This document shows, piece by piece, positions 1 through 12,678 of a stretch of DNA of 64,000 nucleotides. The position numbers were made by a program, and so were the translations under genes. The notes under the pieces were generated by a model. It did not search any database. It saw only the letters and a program-made list of their open reading frames with translations, and had not been told where the DNA came from. The DNA is from Whitmania pigra. Lineage: Eukaryota; Annelida; Clitellata; Hirudinida; Haemopidae. Within the stretch, counting starts at the first letter, position 1, and every line of letters begins with the position of its first letter. The stretch spans positions 1,550,001-1,614,000 of the forward strand of contig JAJTWR010000341.1 of the NCBI GenBank assembly GCA_021613335.1. The letters are read 5' to 3'.

Positions 1-329
1 GGGGGGTCGTAAAACGGCCATAAAACCGACACAAAATGACGTTCTTTTCGAGACAAGTAGGACGGAAAATTGTCCACCGCGGAATAAATAGGCGATGAGA
101 ATCTAAGAAAAATCGAAGGCGCCAGAGATTGAAACGCAATGACTGTTTCACCCTTCCTCCCTTCTCCCCATCCCCTATCACTAGGGGGGGTTAACAGGAG
201 AGGGAAGGACCACCAAGGTCATGTCGAAGGTCGTCAAGCAGTCGATGCGACGACGCACCTGGCAAGCAAAGCAACGTCGCGGTCGAAGATAATCGGATGT
301 TTCATTATTATTAATATTATCATCATATT

Positions 330-745
<416 letters not shown>

Positions 746-859
746 TATGGTGATGCGATTAAGAAAAATACAACTCTGATGCAAAAATGTAAACGTAATA
801 TATGTATTAAGAATTAACGGGTTAAAAATAGTACGAGACATAAATTCGATACAGCTTGA

Positions 860-1215
860 TAATAATAATAATAATAATAATAATATAATAATAATAATAA
901 TAACGAAAATAATAATAATAATATTAATAATAATAATGATAACAACAACAACAACAACAATAATAATAATAATAATAATAAGCAAAAATCAATACTAGTA
1001 TGGATATTGTATTTATTATACAAACATGTGACATGTCCAATAAACGTTCAAGGACATCTGATTCTTTCACCATGACTAATTTCATCATCATCATCACCAT
1101 CATCATCGTCACCATCATCATCATCATCATCATCGTCATCATCATAACCATCATCATAACCATCATCATCATCATCGTCATCATCATAACCATCATCACC
1201 ATCATCATCATCACC
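860..1215. repeat. AAT/AAC array and imperfect CAT array
   Basis: AAT-rich repeats with a short AAC run occupy about 860-980. An imperfect (CAT)n array with CGT and AAC interruptions occupies about 1083-1215. No coding evidence. Confidence 0.9.
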
Positions 1216-1339
1216 GTTTTCTGATCATCAAGCCAATGTGTGTTTTGCACAACAAAGTTTTGACTCACAGAAAGCAAACTGATGGACGGACGGACTGACG
1301 CTTACAAAATAAGGTTCTGGATTGACTGACATAATTGAC

Positions 1340-1480
1340 TGTTATAATTTATTTGCTTGTCATAATTTATTTGCTTATTATAATTTATTTGCTTATTATT
1401 ATTTATTTGCTCATTATAATTTATTTGCTTTTTATCATTTATTTGATTTTTAAAATTTATTTCCTTTTTAAAATTCATTT
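1340..1480. repeat. About 18-bp minisatellite
   Basis: Seven or eight degenerate tandem copies of a unit close to ATAATTTATTTGCTTATT. Copies become more divergent toward the right end. Confidence 0.85.
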
Positions 1481-1974
1481 ATTTCCTCGAATGACACACA
1501 TGACGTGACTCTCTTACCAGGTTGACTTTCGATGTCGAAAGACGACGTCACGTCACGTGACAAAGAATTGGTTGTAACTTGTTTGTACCAGTTTCAAAAG
1601 ACGAATGCATGGTTGAATGGTGCCTGAGATAATTGTTACTCCTTGAGATTATAAATAAGGTCACTTTGTACGTGATGAGGTATGATACTAAGAGCCTAAA
1701 CAACAACAACACCAACAACAAATACAAATACAAATACAAAGATTCGGTTCTTAAAACTTTTGATCGGATTACCGTGTTTTTATAACCAACCAACGGAAAC
1801 TGTTGGACATTTGCGCACACATCCGCTCACTGCCCTCAAAAGGTCAACTTTATAACAAGCAGCTAACCCCGGAGACTCGCAGCAATCAATTGTTGTGAAA
1901 TCTTGTCGTCGAGTTAAGGAATTAATTTATTACTTAATTTGGAATGGTTTTTAAATGTTTCAATACTTCAAAAG

Positions 1975-2200
1975 ACCATCATCATCATCATCATCATCGT
2001 CATCGTCATCGTCATCGTCATCATCATAACCATCATCATCGTCATCATCATCATCGTCATCGTCATCGTCATCGTCATCATCATCATCATCATCATCATC
2101 GTCATCGTCATCATCATAACCATCATCATCGTCATCGTCATCATCATCATCATCATCGTCATCGTCATCGTCATCATCATCATCATCATCATCATCGTTC
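1975..2200. repeat. CAT/CGT trinucleotide array
   Basis: Alternating CAT and CGT triplets with a repeated ATCATAACCATCATC interruption. This shows higher-order duplication of about 70-80 bp blocks within the array. Confidence 0.9.
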
Positions 2201-2449
2201 CAGCATTCCAGGCGATTCCTTCCAACCTCAAAACACGTACACACGAACACACGAACACACAGGTGAACACACGCACACGCACACGCAGACAAACACTCCG
2301 GCCTTCATAAACAAAAAACAGAGAATTAAAAAAAATGGCCACTAAGTCTTTGCGGATGATGGCTCCTCGCTTGTTTTCGCGCGGCTAAAACATTCTTAAG
2401 TTCGACCTTGCCATAAAAAATAAAAATTTCAAAAACAAACAAAAATAAC

Positions 2450-2575
2450 AATAATAAGAAGAATAATGATAATAATAATGATGGTAATAATAATAATAAT
2501 GATAATAATAATAATAATATCAATAATAATAATAAAAATAATTATAATAACAATAACAATAATAACAACAGCATC
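2450..2575. repeat. AAT/AAC microsatellite
   Basis: Imperfect AAT array with GAT and AAC interruptions. Confidence 0.85.
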
Positions 2576-2873
2576 TACAACAACATCTCTGGTCGCAAAT
2601 CATCGCCACGACAAGAAGTAACAAGTTGATTTGCGAGCGAATCTAAAGCAGACATTTTTAGGAGATCGAGAAATCGTAAACACAGCAAAACAATCATCTT
2701 AAGATGCCAGGCTCAGGTATTCAGGTCATCGCAGGTATTTTCATCGCAGACACTCCAAACCAATCAGAAACCAGACTCCTTACCTCAAAGCGTCCAAGTA
2801 CAACCACTTGACTTCCAATTCGGAGATGGAATGACCTTGTTAGGAAGTTCGTGCACTTAGGTTTCCAACTCGT

Positions 2874-3035
2874 GAGGATGATGTCTGTAAGAGAATCTTG
2901 TTATACAATGTGAGGGTGATGTCTGTGAGAGAATCTTGTTGATACAATGAGAGGGTGCTGTCTGTAAGAGAATCTTGTTTGTAAAATGTAAGGATGATGT
3001 CTGCAAGAGAACCTTGTTTGTACAATTTAAGCGTG
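2874..3035. repeat. About 40-bp minisatellite, four copies
   Basis: Four diverged tandem copies of a roughly 40-bp unit containing the core GTCTGTAAGAGAATCTTGTT followed by a variable TACAATGTGAGG-like end. The minus-strand translation gives a repeating 13-14 residue peptide, but there is no other sign of a gene. Confidence 0.85.
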
Positions 3036-3279
3036 GACAAGGTACTTGTGAAGGATTGTTGACTTGTTGAGTTTATGGCTGACAGTTTCAATAATTTATT
3101 CCTATAAGACGGTTTACTTGCGGTTGTTATTTGAATTCTCTACGATCGGAATGATAATATTATTATTTATAATAACAACAATGATGTCACTATGATAATT
3201 ATTATTGTCGTAATAATTGCTAGTAAATAAACTATTGTAATATTTTTTAGTAATGTTATTTATTTTATGATAATCACTA

Positions 3280-3350
3280 TCATTATCGTTATTATTGTTA
3301 TTATTAGTATTTATTATTGTTGTAACTATTATTATTATTATTATTATTAC

Positions 3351-3386
<36 letters not shown>

Positions 3387-3400
3387 CATTATTATTATTT
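3280..3400. repeat. TTA microsatellite
   Basis: Mostly pure (TTA)n with a few TTG and TCA changes. Confidence 0.9.
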
Positions 3401-3869
3401 CAAAAACACAAGCAAAATCGTCCAAACATATTTATTTATATATACAGAGATATTTTTTATTCTCGTATAATTTCCATCTCCCTACCAAAAAAAAAAGCTG
3501 TCCGCGGGCAACGCACCCCTAACAAATGGTTCGTCATCCATCAGTGGCATACCCGATGATAAAATGAACGATCACTCCCAAGATAGACGGGCTGACCCAA
3601 TCGATTACAGGGGTCTATGCCCCCGAACGTGCTCTCAATCATTCTGATTCGTGCCTCAAGGTATTGGAGAGACAGAGAGGTGGGGGTCGAGATGGTTACG
3701 TAACATGTCTTGAGAGGTCAAGAGGTCAGCGAGGTCAGAGAGATCAAGAGGTCATCATTTGTACCGACATCTCGGCCGATGAAGAGATGAAAGAGAAACT
3801 CGACGCCATTGCGAGGCGATCATTTCCAGGCTCATCCGCTCTCGTTTGTTGTTCTTGTTGCCATTGGAA

Positions 3870-3932
3870 ACATTATCATCGTCATCATCATCATCATCAT
3901 CCTCATCATCATCATCATTATCATCATCGTCG

Positions 3933-4026
<94 letters not shown>

Positions 4027-4098
4027 TATCATAATCGTCGTCGTCATCATCATCATCATCATCATTATCATCATCGTCGTCATCATCATCATCATCGC
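3870..4098. repeat. CAT array with CGT clusters
   Basis: Long (CAT)n tract with clustered CGTCGT interruptions at both ends. A short CAA array follows at about 4180-4210. Confidence 0.95.
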
Positions 4099-4434
4099 CA
4101 GAGTCATTTTAATGGTTACCCCTATGAATATTAATAAAGATCGTAAACACGGTGATTGTAATTATGCAATTTTCAACAATACCACAACAACAACAACAAC
4201 AACAACAACAGCACAACAAAACTTGTTGGGTTCCAAGCGAGAAATAACGGAAATCTCGCACAGGACAGTTGAGACGAGTCCTCTAAAGGAGAGAGAGTGA
4301 AAAGAAAAGAGAAAGAGCAAAAGTTAGAGATGATAATTTGTCACAAAATTTGCCAATGAAAACAATTCGAAGATTGTTTTCGCTTTCTGGAGCTTCAGTT
4401 ACAATAAAAAAATGTTTCAATCTATTCCTCAACT

Positions 4435-4522
4435 ATCCATCCATCCGTCCGTCCGTCCAGCCATTCATCCATCCTTCCATCCGTCCGTCCGTCCGTCCAT
4501 CCATCCATCCATCCATCCATCC
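4435..4522. repeat. CCAT/CCGT tetranucleotide array
   Basis: Interleaved CCAT and CCGT tetramers, probably a (CCAT)n array altered by C/T transitions. Confidence 0.9.
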
Positions 4523-4867
4523 TGGGGTTAAAACTAGGGCATAGGGTTCTTTCGTGGACATATTTTTAAGCATGTTCTAAATCACACAAAAAAAAACGAT
4601 CTTACGACGCAGTTTTCATAGGTTGAACAGTCAAGCAATAAATTACTGAGTTAAAATCTTGGCGTGAAGCAAGTAAGCATCGAAAACATCGAAAACAAAA
4701 ACATAAACATAAACAATACAAAAACATAAACATAAACAATACAAAAGCCATAAACAACGAAACGGGACGAAAATATCACGTAGGCGATCGACAAATTGAT
4801 TCACTCCCAGCGGACATCTCGTGGACACTGGTCGATCCGTACACAGAAATTTAGGGTCCCTGGGCAT

Positions 4868-4990
4868 TTTCTACTCACTAGCCACTCTCTGACCCTAACA
4901 CTTACCACTCACCAATCTCTAACCCGCTAACCCTTACCCTCACTAGCCCTCATCACTCCTTAACCCCTAACCCCTTACCACACCCCCTAA
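4868..4990. repeat. Degenerate telomere-like CCCTAA repeats
   Basis: Loose tandem of CCCTAA/CCTTAC/CTAACC-like units (for example TAACCCGCTAACCCTTACCC). This may be an old interstitial telomeric tract or a mutated hexamer satellite. Confidence 0.55.
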
Positions 4991-5144
4991 CCAGGTCCCA
5001 ATCCCCTCTCGGCGGCACTGTGGGCAGATAGATGATCCTGGAAGGGTAGCGTTCAGGAAAACGCAATTTGCAAACTTAAAGAAGAAGAAATTTTGGCAAA
5101 TCAATGTGGATGAGCACTCTGCTTTCATTAGAGGATTGGAAAAA

Positions 5145-5386
5145 CACACATGGACGCATGAACACAGGGACAAATGGACACACGAACACAGGGGCACATG
5201 GACACATAGCTACAGGGATACAGGGACACATGAACAAATAGACATATGGACACATGGACACATAGACAAATGGACACATAGACACATGGACAAATGGACA
5301 CATAGACAAATGGACTTATGGACACATAGACACATGGACAAATGGACACAGAGTCACATGGACATATGGACACATAGACACATGGA
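5145..5386. repeat. 10-12-bp minisatellite
   Basis: Tandem variants of ACACATGGACAAATGG and ACACATAGACAC. The unit is about 10-12 bp and is arranged in higher-order blocks. It gives open frames on both strands that I consider non-coding. Confidence 0.85.
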
Positions 5387-6029
5387 GTGATGCCGGTTGT
5401 CGTGGATAAGAGTTGTTTTCTTGTTCTTGTTGCTCCTAGTAACCGTTGCTAACCAACTCTTCCTGTATGCTGTATATATCGAAAGGATGAAAATAATTAT
5501 GCTAATAATGATGAAGATGATGACGATGATGATGATGATAATGATGAAAAATATGGAAGCCTTTACTTATTTATTTATTTAATTATTTATTTATTTATTT
5601 ATTAAATAGTCAAAGACCATTTCATTCATTCATCGAGTCTGATTCGAGCAACAACAACAACAACAATTATAAAAACTACTTCGCTCTCGTTGACAAGATG
5701 TAAACAAGCGGCCAGATTGATTGATTGATCGATTGATTTAAGGATTTCACGATTGAAAGCAAACAAAACAAACAAAGGAGGATTTTGAAATGGTTTTTTT
5801 TATTTATTTTCAACAAATTGTCCTCAATTCTCAGTGGACAGATTCTGAATGGTTTTGATACGATTTCTAAATGCGACGACTACGATGGTGATAGTGATGA
5901 TGATGCTCGTGGTGATGATGATGATGACGACGACAACGATTACGAGATTGAAAGACTGAAATCATGACTAAAAGTAAATATCCTTGCATCTGCATAATAT
6001 CTCGAATTATCTCTCGACCACTATACAAT

Positions 6030-6257
6030 AACAATACCAATAATAACAATAATAACAATAACAATACCAATAATAACAATAATAACAATAACAGCAATAA
6101 TAATAAGAACAATAAAAATGTTTTTCAAATAGAAAACATAAATTTGAATATTAACAATAATCTTGTCACCGATAGAACTGTCCGATTTGCAAAATAAATG
6201 GGCTTAATATATAGCGACAACAAGAAAAACAAAAACAACAACAACAACAACAACAAC

Positions 6258-6295
<38 letters not shown>

Positions 6296-6375
6296 TAATA
6301 ATAATAATAATAATAATGATAATAATAATGATAATAATAATAATATAATAATAATAATCATCATCATCATCAACA
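6030..6375. repeat. AAC/AAT arrays
   Basis: Two arrays (about 6030-6110 and 6220-6375), AAC-rich at the left and AAT-rich at the right, with a terminal CAT run. Confidence 0.85.
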
Positions 6376-6984
6376 CAAGTTGCACCTGCTTGACCTTTTC
6401 AATAACCTCCACGGAAGTTGAATAGACGGTGAATTTTTATAGCGCGCACTTTAAGATTTACTTGAGACTAAACAAATAACGCACCCTTGTACCTCTCTCT
6501 TGCACCACATAATAATTATAATTATTATAATTGTAGTTATTATTATTAAAACTAATTATTATATATTAGAACCAAATATAATAAATATTTTAATATATTA
6601 CATAACATGTATGCTGTCACGTTGTATATTATTATCTTTCAACCTCGTGAAATTTAAAGTATTAATATTATAATTAATGTTATAATTGTTATAATATTAA
6701 TAATTATTATTATTATCGCATCTCGTGGTGATCCAGACATGCAGACGTGTCCGAAGAAAAGTTGATGAGAGAGGTCATTTAGAGTTCATCGATAAATAAT
6801 AACATAATAAACATTCAACAGCATCCTAGTTACATATCATTATTATACAAATATTAATTACAACAACAATAATAATAATAATAATAATAATACCAGTAAT
6901 ACAAAATAAGGTAATAAAACAGCAGTCGTAAACTGGTTGTCGGACAAAGAAGGTTTCATCTTATAACCACGATGAAGAGTCGTG

Positions 6985-7125
6985 TGATGTTGTTGTTGAT
7001 GTTGTTGAAGTTGTTGATGTTGTTGATGATGTTGTTGTTCATGTTGTTGTTGTTGTTGATGTTGTTGATGACGATGTTGTTGATGATGTTGTCGATGTTG
7101 TTGTTGATGATGTTGATGATAACAA
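6985..7125. repeat. GTTGTTGAT-type array
   Basis: Imperfect GTT/GAT triplet repeat. Confidence 0.85.
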
Positions 7126-7196
7126 GATGCCAGGAAAACTTTCAAACCCTACCTTCGTTGGTGGGCAAGAGAGATTTTGATGCAAGCTGTCATTCA

Positions 7197-7335
7197 TAAA
7201 ATGAATGAATGAATGAATGAATGAATGAATGAATGAATGAATGAATGAATGGATGGATGGATGGATGGACGGATGGATGGACGAATGGTTAGATGGATGG
7301 ATGGGTGGATGGATGAATGAATGGATGGACGGATT
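7197..7335. repeat. GAAT then GGAT tetranucleotide array
   Basis: About twelve GAAT units pass into GGAT/GGAC units, another compound array with a sharp unit change. Confidence 0.9.
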
Positions 7336-7759
7336 GAAATATGGGAGAACTTGGAAAAGCTCCTAAAGAACAATTTCCAAGGAGGAGAATCCTAACAAAT
7401 CCATCACTTAAGAGATTAAGGTAATGATGCCCTCATGTTGTATTCGTAATCCTCGTGTATGTCATCTTTCAAATATTTAAATAAATATTTAAATAAATAA
7501 ATAAATAAATAAAATATAGACTCATAAACAACTTCCATCATCAGGACTATTACTTGGAACTCATTCTTCATTTTTCAATTTAAAAATTATTTAAAAACGT
7601 TTTTTAATAAAATTTAAACGAGAAACGAAATTAAAATTCTTCGGCAACGTCTTGGAATTTCCACAGAATTCTTCTCAGAAATCAGTTTCCATAGCAACGA
7701 CCACGTATGCAAGAAAAAAAAAAGCCACAGCGACACAAAATAGATGACGAAATTATTGT

Positions 7760-7920
7760 CATCATCATCATTATTATTCATATTATTATTATTATTGTTA
7801 TCATTATTATTATTATTATTCATATTATTATTATTATTATTATTATTATTGTTATTATCATTATTATCATTATTATTATTATTATTATTATTCATATTAT
7901 TATTATTGTTATCATCATCA
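7760..7920. repeat. TTA array with TTCATA interruptions
   Basis: (TTA)n tract broken at spaced positions by TTCATA and TTGTTATCA. Confidence 0.9.
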
Positions 7921-8485
7921 GAACGAAAGAAGACTTGGATTGATCCGCGAAACAGCCAAAGACTGCCAATGAAACCTGTCGACGTTCGACGTGAACAGCG
8001 CATCATTTCATCCTCTCGAAAAGGTCCTTGACCGACGGCTTACGTGACTGAACTTTCAATCGAAAGATAACCGCAGAGTGAAGGAAGGAATTAAAAATAA
8101 AAATAAATAAATAAATAAATAAATGGAGATAACCCGGGTTCGCTGACTCATCCCATGCCGATGATGATGACGATGTAATGTAATAATGGTAATAATAATA
8201 ACAAAATATTAATAATAAATCAATTAGTTACTCATTATTTAAAGGTGTTTTGGTGCAAAGGATTATAATTATATTTTAATTATTATTATTTCTACTAATA
8301 ATATATAATATTACTCCTAATAATACTAATAATAATAATACTACTAATAATAATACTAATAATAATATTACTACTAATAATAATACAAATATTGCTTTCA
8401 CTTATTATTTCAATTAATAATTCCTCATCCCAGTTGACACCAGATGAGACGCGGGTATTAATCAGTACACAATTTGTGAACCGAA

Positions 8486-8595
8486 CAAGTACAAACAAGT
8501 ACAAACAAGTACAAACAAGTACAAATAAGTACAAACAAGTACAAATAAGTACAAACAAGTACAAACAAGTACAAATAAGTACAAATAAGTACAGG
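8486..8595. repeat. 10-bp minisatellite
   Basis: Eleven tandem copies of GTACAAACAA or GTACAAATAA. The sole variable site is C/T at position 8 of the unit. Confidence 0.95.
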
Positions 8596-9094
8596 CTCTC
8601 AAGTGTGTGTGAACAGGCGAAGAAGTGGACAGTAGAGCGAGCGGCACCTCATTGAGTACAAACGAAGTGTAGAATCGCTTAAGCAAGCCAAACACCGAGA
8701 GGACGATTTCGTTTGTTTAACGAAGAATTTCATTTTTTTTTCTCTTCTTCTGTCTGCTGTTTTCGTTTCATTAATTACACGAAACAGACCCGCTTCGCAC
8801 CGTTCGGCTGAAATCGGTGCAAAGGTTCATCGAGTACAATCAACTGATCACGTGATGGGAACGTGTGTTGAATCGGGTGCATTTTTGCGTACTTTCACCT
8901 AGCATCATGCACCTAGACCGAGTCAAGGTTGTTTAGGTTAGGGGGGGGGGGGTCATTTTGGGCCCTTAAAAATCCGTGGTGCACCCGGGTTCGCTAATCC
9001 CCCTTTTGTTTGTACCCAACGAGGTTTTCGACCTACTTATCAAAGCGTTCGTTCACTCTTTAAGATATGTGTCTACCAAACCTGGTGATGATCG

Positions 9095-9165
9095 TGGTAT
9101 GTTGAATGTTGACATGTTGACATGTTGAATGTTGACATGTTGACGTGTTGAATGTTGACAAAGCG
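9095..9165. repeat. TGTTGACATGTTGA minisatellite
   Basis: Short tandem of TGTTGAATGTTGACA and TGTTGACA units. Confidence 0.8.
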
Positions 9166-9623
9166 AAAGTAAATGTCAACGTGCTGTGGTCATAAAAAGA
9201 AAAGATCCATAAAATGTTATGACGACGAATAAAATTATGACCTATTCGAGTATAACATCGAAATATTTTTATGATAATATCAAATTATTGTCATTATAAT
9301 AACAAATTATTATCATGATAATATTAAATTATTATCATTAATTACAACATAAAATTAATGTAAAACATTAAAAGCATAAAATTATAAAACCAATTAATTA
9401 ATTAAGTTCTCAACAAAGAAACGGAATTAAAACCGTAAAAAGCAAAAAAATAAAAAAATTAAAAAATAAAAAAAAAATATTAAAAAATACAGACGAAACT
9501 CGACAGAAAACAAATTAACAAATCTATTAATAACCCGCACTGTGTCGTTAGTTACACTTCTTTAGCAATCAGGACGAAAACACAAGAGTTAGGTGTAATT
9601 ATGGCGGATAAATTATAGGCTCA

Positions 9624-9627
<4 letters not shown>

Positions 9628-9668
<41 letters not shown>
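9628..9668. repeat. AAT microsatellite
   Basis: Pure (AAT)n of about 13 copies. Confidence 0.9.
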
Positions 9669-10597
9669 TTACAGACAACAGGATCTGAGATGCATGTGAA
9701 AATCTGAAAATAGGTTACAACGAGACGAGAGAACAGAGCACGAAAATAAATATTTAAAAAAAGGACAAATTAAAAATAACATGACAATAATAATAAAAAT
9801 AATAACAATAACAACAACAATAATAACAAAAATAATAAAAATAAATAATAAATAACAAACAGATCACTTAAAGTGCTGCTAAAGCTACTCTTAAACTCTG
9901 AAATGCTCAACTTTTTTTTTATGGAGTCTAAACGTCAAATGTCAAATGTCAAATGTCGTTTCGATCTCAGGAAGACAAACAGCACTGAAAGCTGAAATTC
10001 TAAACTAAACATCCCTAAACTAGATCTACAACATTTCACGCGACACAGACTGCATTAATTACGTTAAAAACGATTCTAGTTAACATCGAAAACATCAAAA
10101 CAAACATAACAATCGAGTTCCGAGATGTTTTCGACTTCGGCTAGCGAGCGGCAGCTGTCGCCGAGGCGACTAGAAATCTATTTTCGACCTAAAAAACGAC
10201 TGGCGAAATACACGCTACAGGAAGCCTTCCACGAATCGAGTTTCGTGTTTGAAATGCAAATTATCTTCCGCTTTGGAAATATCAGGAAAAAAAATAAAAA
10301 AAAAAAAAAAATAAAAAAATAAATAAAAAAATACTATTTGCAGACGACCAGGAGGTCGTGTGACCTGAAAATGTATTTTTAGGATTTCTACCGGCATGTA
10401 ACTTAGTTTTTTTTTAAATTTATTTTTTAAATTTATTTTCTAATTCTAATTAAGTCTGTTCTAATTGAATAATGTCGAGACGTTATTTTCAACCGTGGGA
10501 CATTCGTACGTAGGAAATGTCATGCGCAGTAAGTAAGACATTTTCACCGGGTACCCTCGGAACTCATAAAACACTTTACACCGAGGTGCTTCGAATA

Positions 10598-10615
10598 AAC
10601 AACAACAACAACAGC

Positions 10616-10647
<32 letters not shown>

Positions 10648-10684
10648 CGGCAACAACAACTACTACAACAACAACAACAACAAC
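10598..10684. repeat. AAC microsatellite
   Basis: (AAC)n with rare substitutions. Confidence 0.9.
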
Positions 10685-10949
10685 CATCTTGAACTCAGCA
10701 AAGTTATTTTCTTTATTAGCTCGTCTGATGTTTGACGTTTATTTATTTTAATTTTTTAAATATTATTTTTTAATTTTTATTTTACCTAAAATGCTTTATT
10801 GCCTCGATGGATGATGAGTTAGTCCGTTAGTCGAAGGGTCAAAAGCCTCGTTTCGATTAATTTCGGTCGATTGGTTTGATTAGCGAATAACTTCAACGAC
10901 AACAGAACCCGGGGCGCCTCGTCTCGTCTGTCAAAGTCTCGATCTAATA

Positions 10950-11172
10950 AAACGAATGAATGAATGAATGCATGGATGAATGAATGCATGAATGAGTGAA
11001 TGAATGCATGAATGGATGCATGAATGGATGAATGAATGAATGCATGAATGGATGAATGCATGGATGAATGCATGAATGAATGGATGAATGAATGCATGAA
11101 TGAATGGATGAATGAATGCATGAATGGATGAATGAATGCATGAATGGATGAATGCATGAATGGATGAATGCA
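10950..11172. repeat. GAAT/GCAT/GGAT tetranucleotide array
   Basis: Roughly 55 tetramers. GCAT and GGAT variants recur in an ordered way, which indicates higher-order block duplication. All three minus-strand frames are open, as expected for a stop-free tetranucleotide array. Confidence 0.95.
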
Positions 11173-12134
11173 GCCATTTGCAAATGAAATGGAGCCACGG
11201 GCCATCGGGTACGCGAGTCTCTGAAATGAGCGATCGAATGCATTCATTCATTCACCGTTTACGAGTGGATTTATTTCAACTCATTTCAAATCGCACGATA
11301 AGACGACGACGACGATGTTGATGATGACAATTGTTGATGTTGATTATAGTTGCAGGGGACGACTGTACACGCGAGAGGTCCAATAAGGTATTTACAAATT
11401 TTATGAGGGAAAAACTGAAGGAGAAAAATAAAATAAAATATTCTATCGTACAAATCTCGACAACAAAGATGCAACAACGACAAACAAAATCTTAAACGAC
11501 GCGTCGGAGAATCACAAACTCGCAGCAAAAAAAAATAAAAATTTTTAAAAATAAAATAATCTTAAAAATCAAAAGCAACTTCAAACCTGATTTCTTAATC
11601 GACAGGACTCGTTGAACGATTGAATTTGAAAATAATAATTCCGAAATTAAAAAAGAATTTGAAAATAATAATACCGAAATAAAAAAAGAATTTCAAACAA
11701 TCCCGAACGTGCAAAAGATGATGATCGCGGACTTCGAGGAAGAAAGAAAGGAAGGAAGGAAAGAAATAATACGAGTCAGAGATGACTGGTAGAAAACGTT
11801 ATTATTATTATATTATACATATATAATTATAAACATAATAAATGAATCGAACAAAGAAAAAAAAAACTGCCTCCATCCGTCCGTCGACTCACAACAACGC
11901 GAGGGGGATGATTAATCAACTGATAATTAATCAATTAATAATTAATAATTAATAATTAAACACGACAAATGAAGACATCAGAATCGACACAAATCGTCGA
12001 CACGAGTCGATGAGTAGAATCTGATAACCGGACGACCGAAAAGCGTCGACGTCTCGAGACGAGAAAGTTTCGTCCGAATCAGAAGGACGGACGGAAAGCG
12101 AAGAACGCGAACCTGGCAAAAAAGCGTGGCAATA

Positions 12135-12285
12135 ATTAATGATAATGAGTTTAACGACGATGATAATGATAATGAACTTAATGACGATGATGAGTTTGAC
12201 GATGATGATGATAATGATAATAAGCTTAAAGATGATGACGAGTTTAACGATGATGATAACGATGAGTTTAATGTTGATACTGATG
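12135..12285. repeat. GAT-rich imperfect array
   Basis: GATGATAATGA-type repeats with recurring AGTTTAACGATGA units. It lies downstream of the MBD5/6-like stop codon, so it may be in that gene's 3' UTR. Confidence 0.75.
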
Positions 12286-12678
12286 ACAGATCGACCAGTA
12301 CGTGTAGCTGGAGGATGAACCGTGATCAGCAGCTACGGAGTCCAACCGCGGCCGGCTGCCCGCGGACCGGACAGAAGAGCAAGGTGTCAGCAAGTTACGT
12401 AAGCTGCAAACCAAGGGCCGAACCCTAACACTACAGTTAGATAAAGTTACTAAATGAAGTCTATTCGATATCACAATCATTTGCAATCGACGTCATCGAC
12501 GGCAGAGAGCCAGAGAGGGTCGAGCCGACATTGCATATTTTCAGATCAGCAACAAAAACAAGGACTTCTTGACGACGACATGCGAGCATTACCGAAGAAG
12601 AAGAAGAAGAAGAAGAGGACGCAGAGACGTCATCCCCATCTTTCGACAGATCCGGCTTCCTCGGAGAGAACGACGGGG

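Noticed and set aside
5076..5390. Frames with Cys-Pro or His-Lys-Asp repeats on both strands
   Set aside because: They follow the period of a 10-12-bp minisatellite and are open on both strands.
8131..8995. 13-bp sequence ACCCGGGTTCGCT occurring near 8131 and 8983 as a dispersed repeat
   Set aside because: Only the 13 bp and a few neighbouring bases match. That is too short to define a repeat family.
10819..11251. Three overlapping minus-strand frames rich in HSFIHAFIH
   Set aside because: All three frames are open because the (GAAT)n-type array has no stops. This is repeat, not protein.
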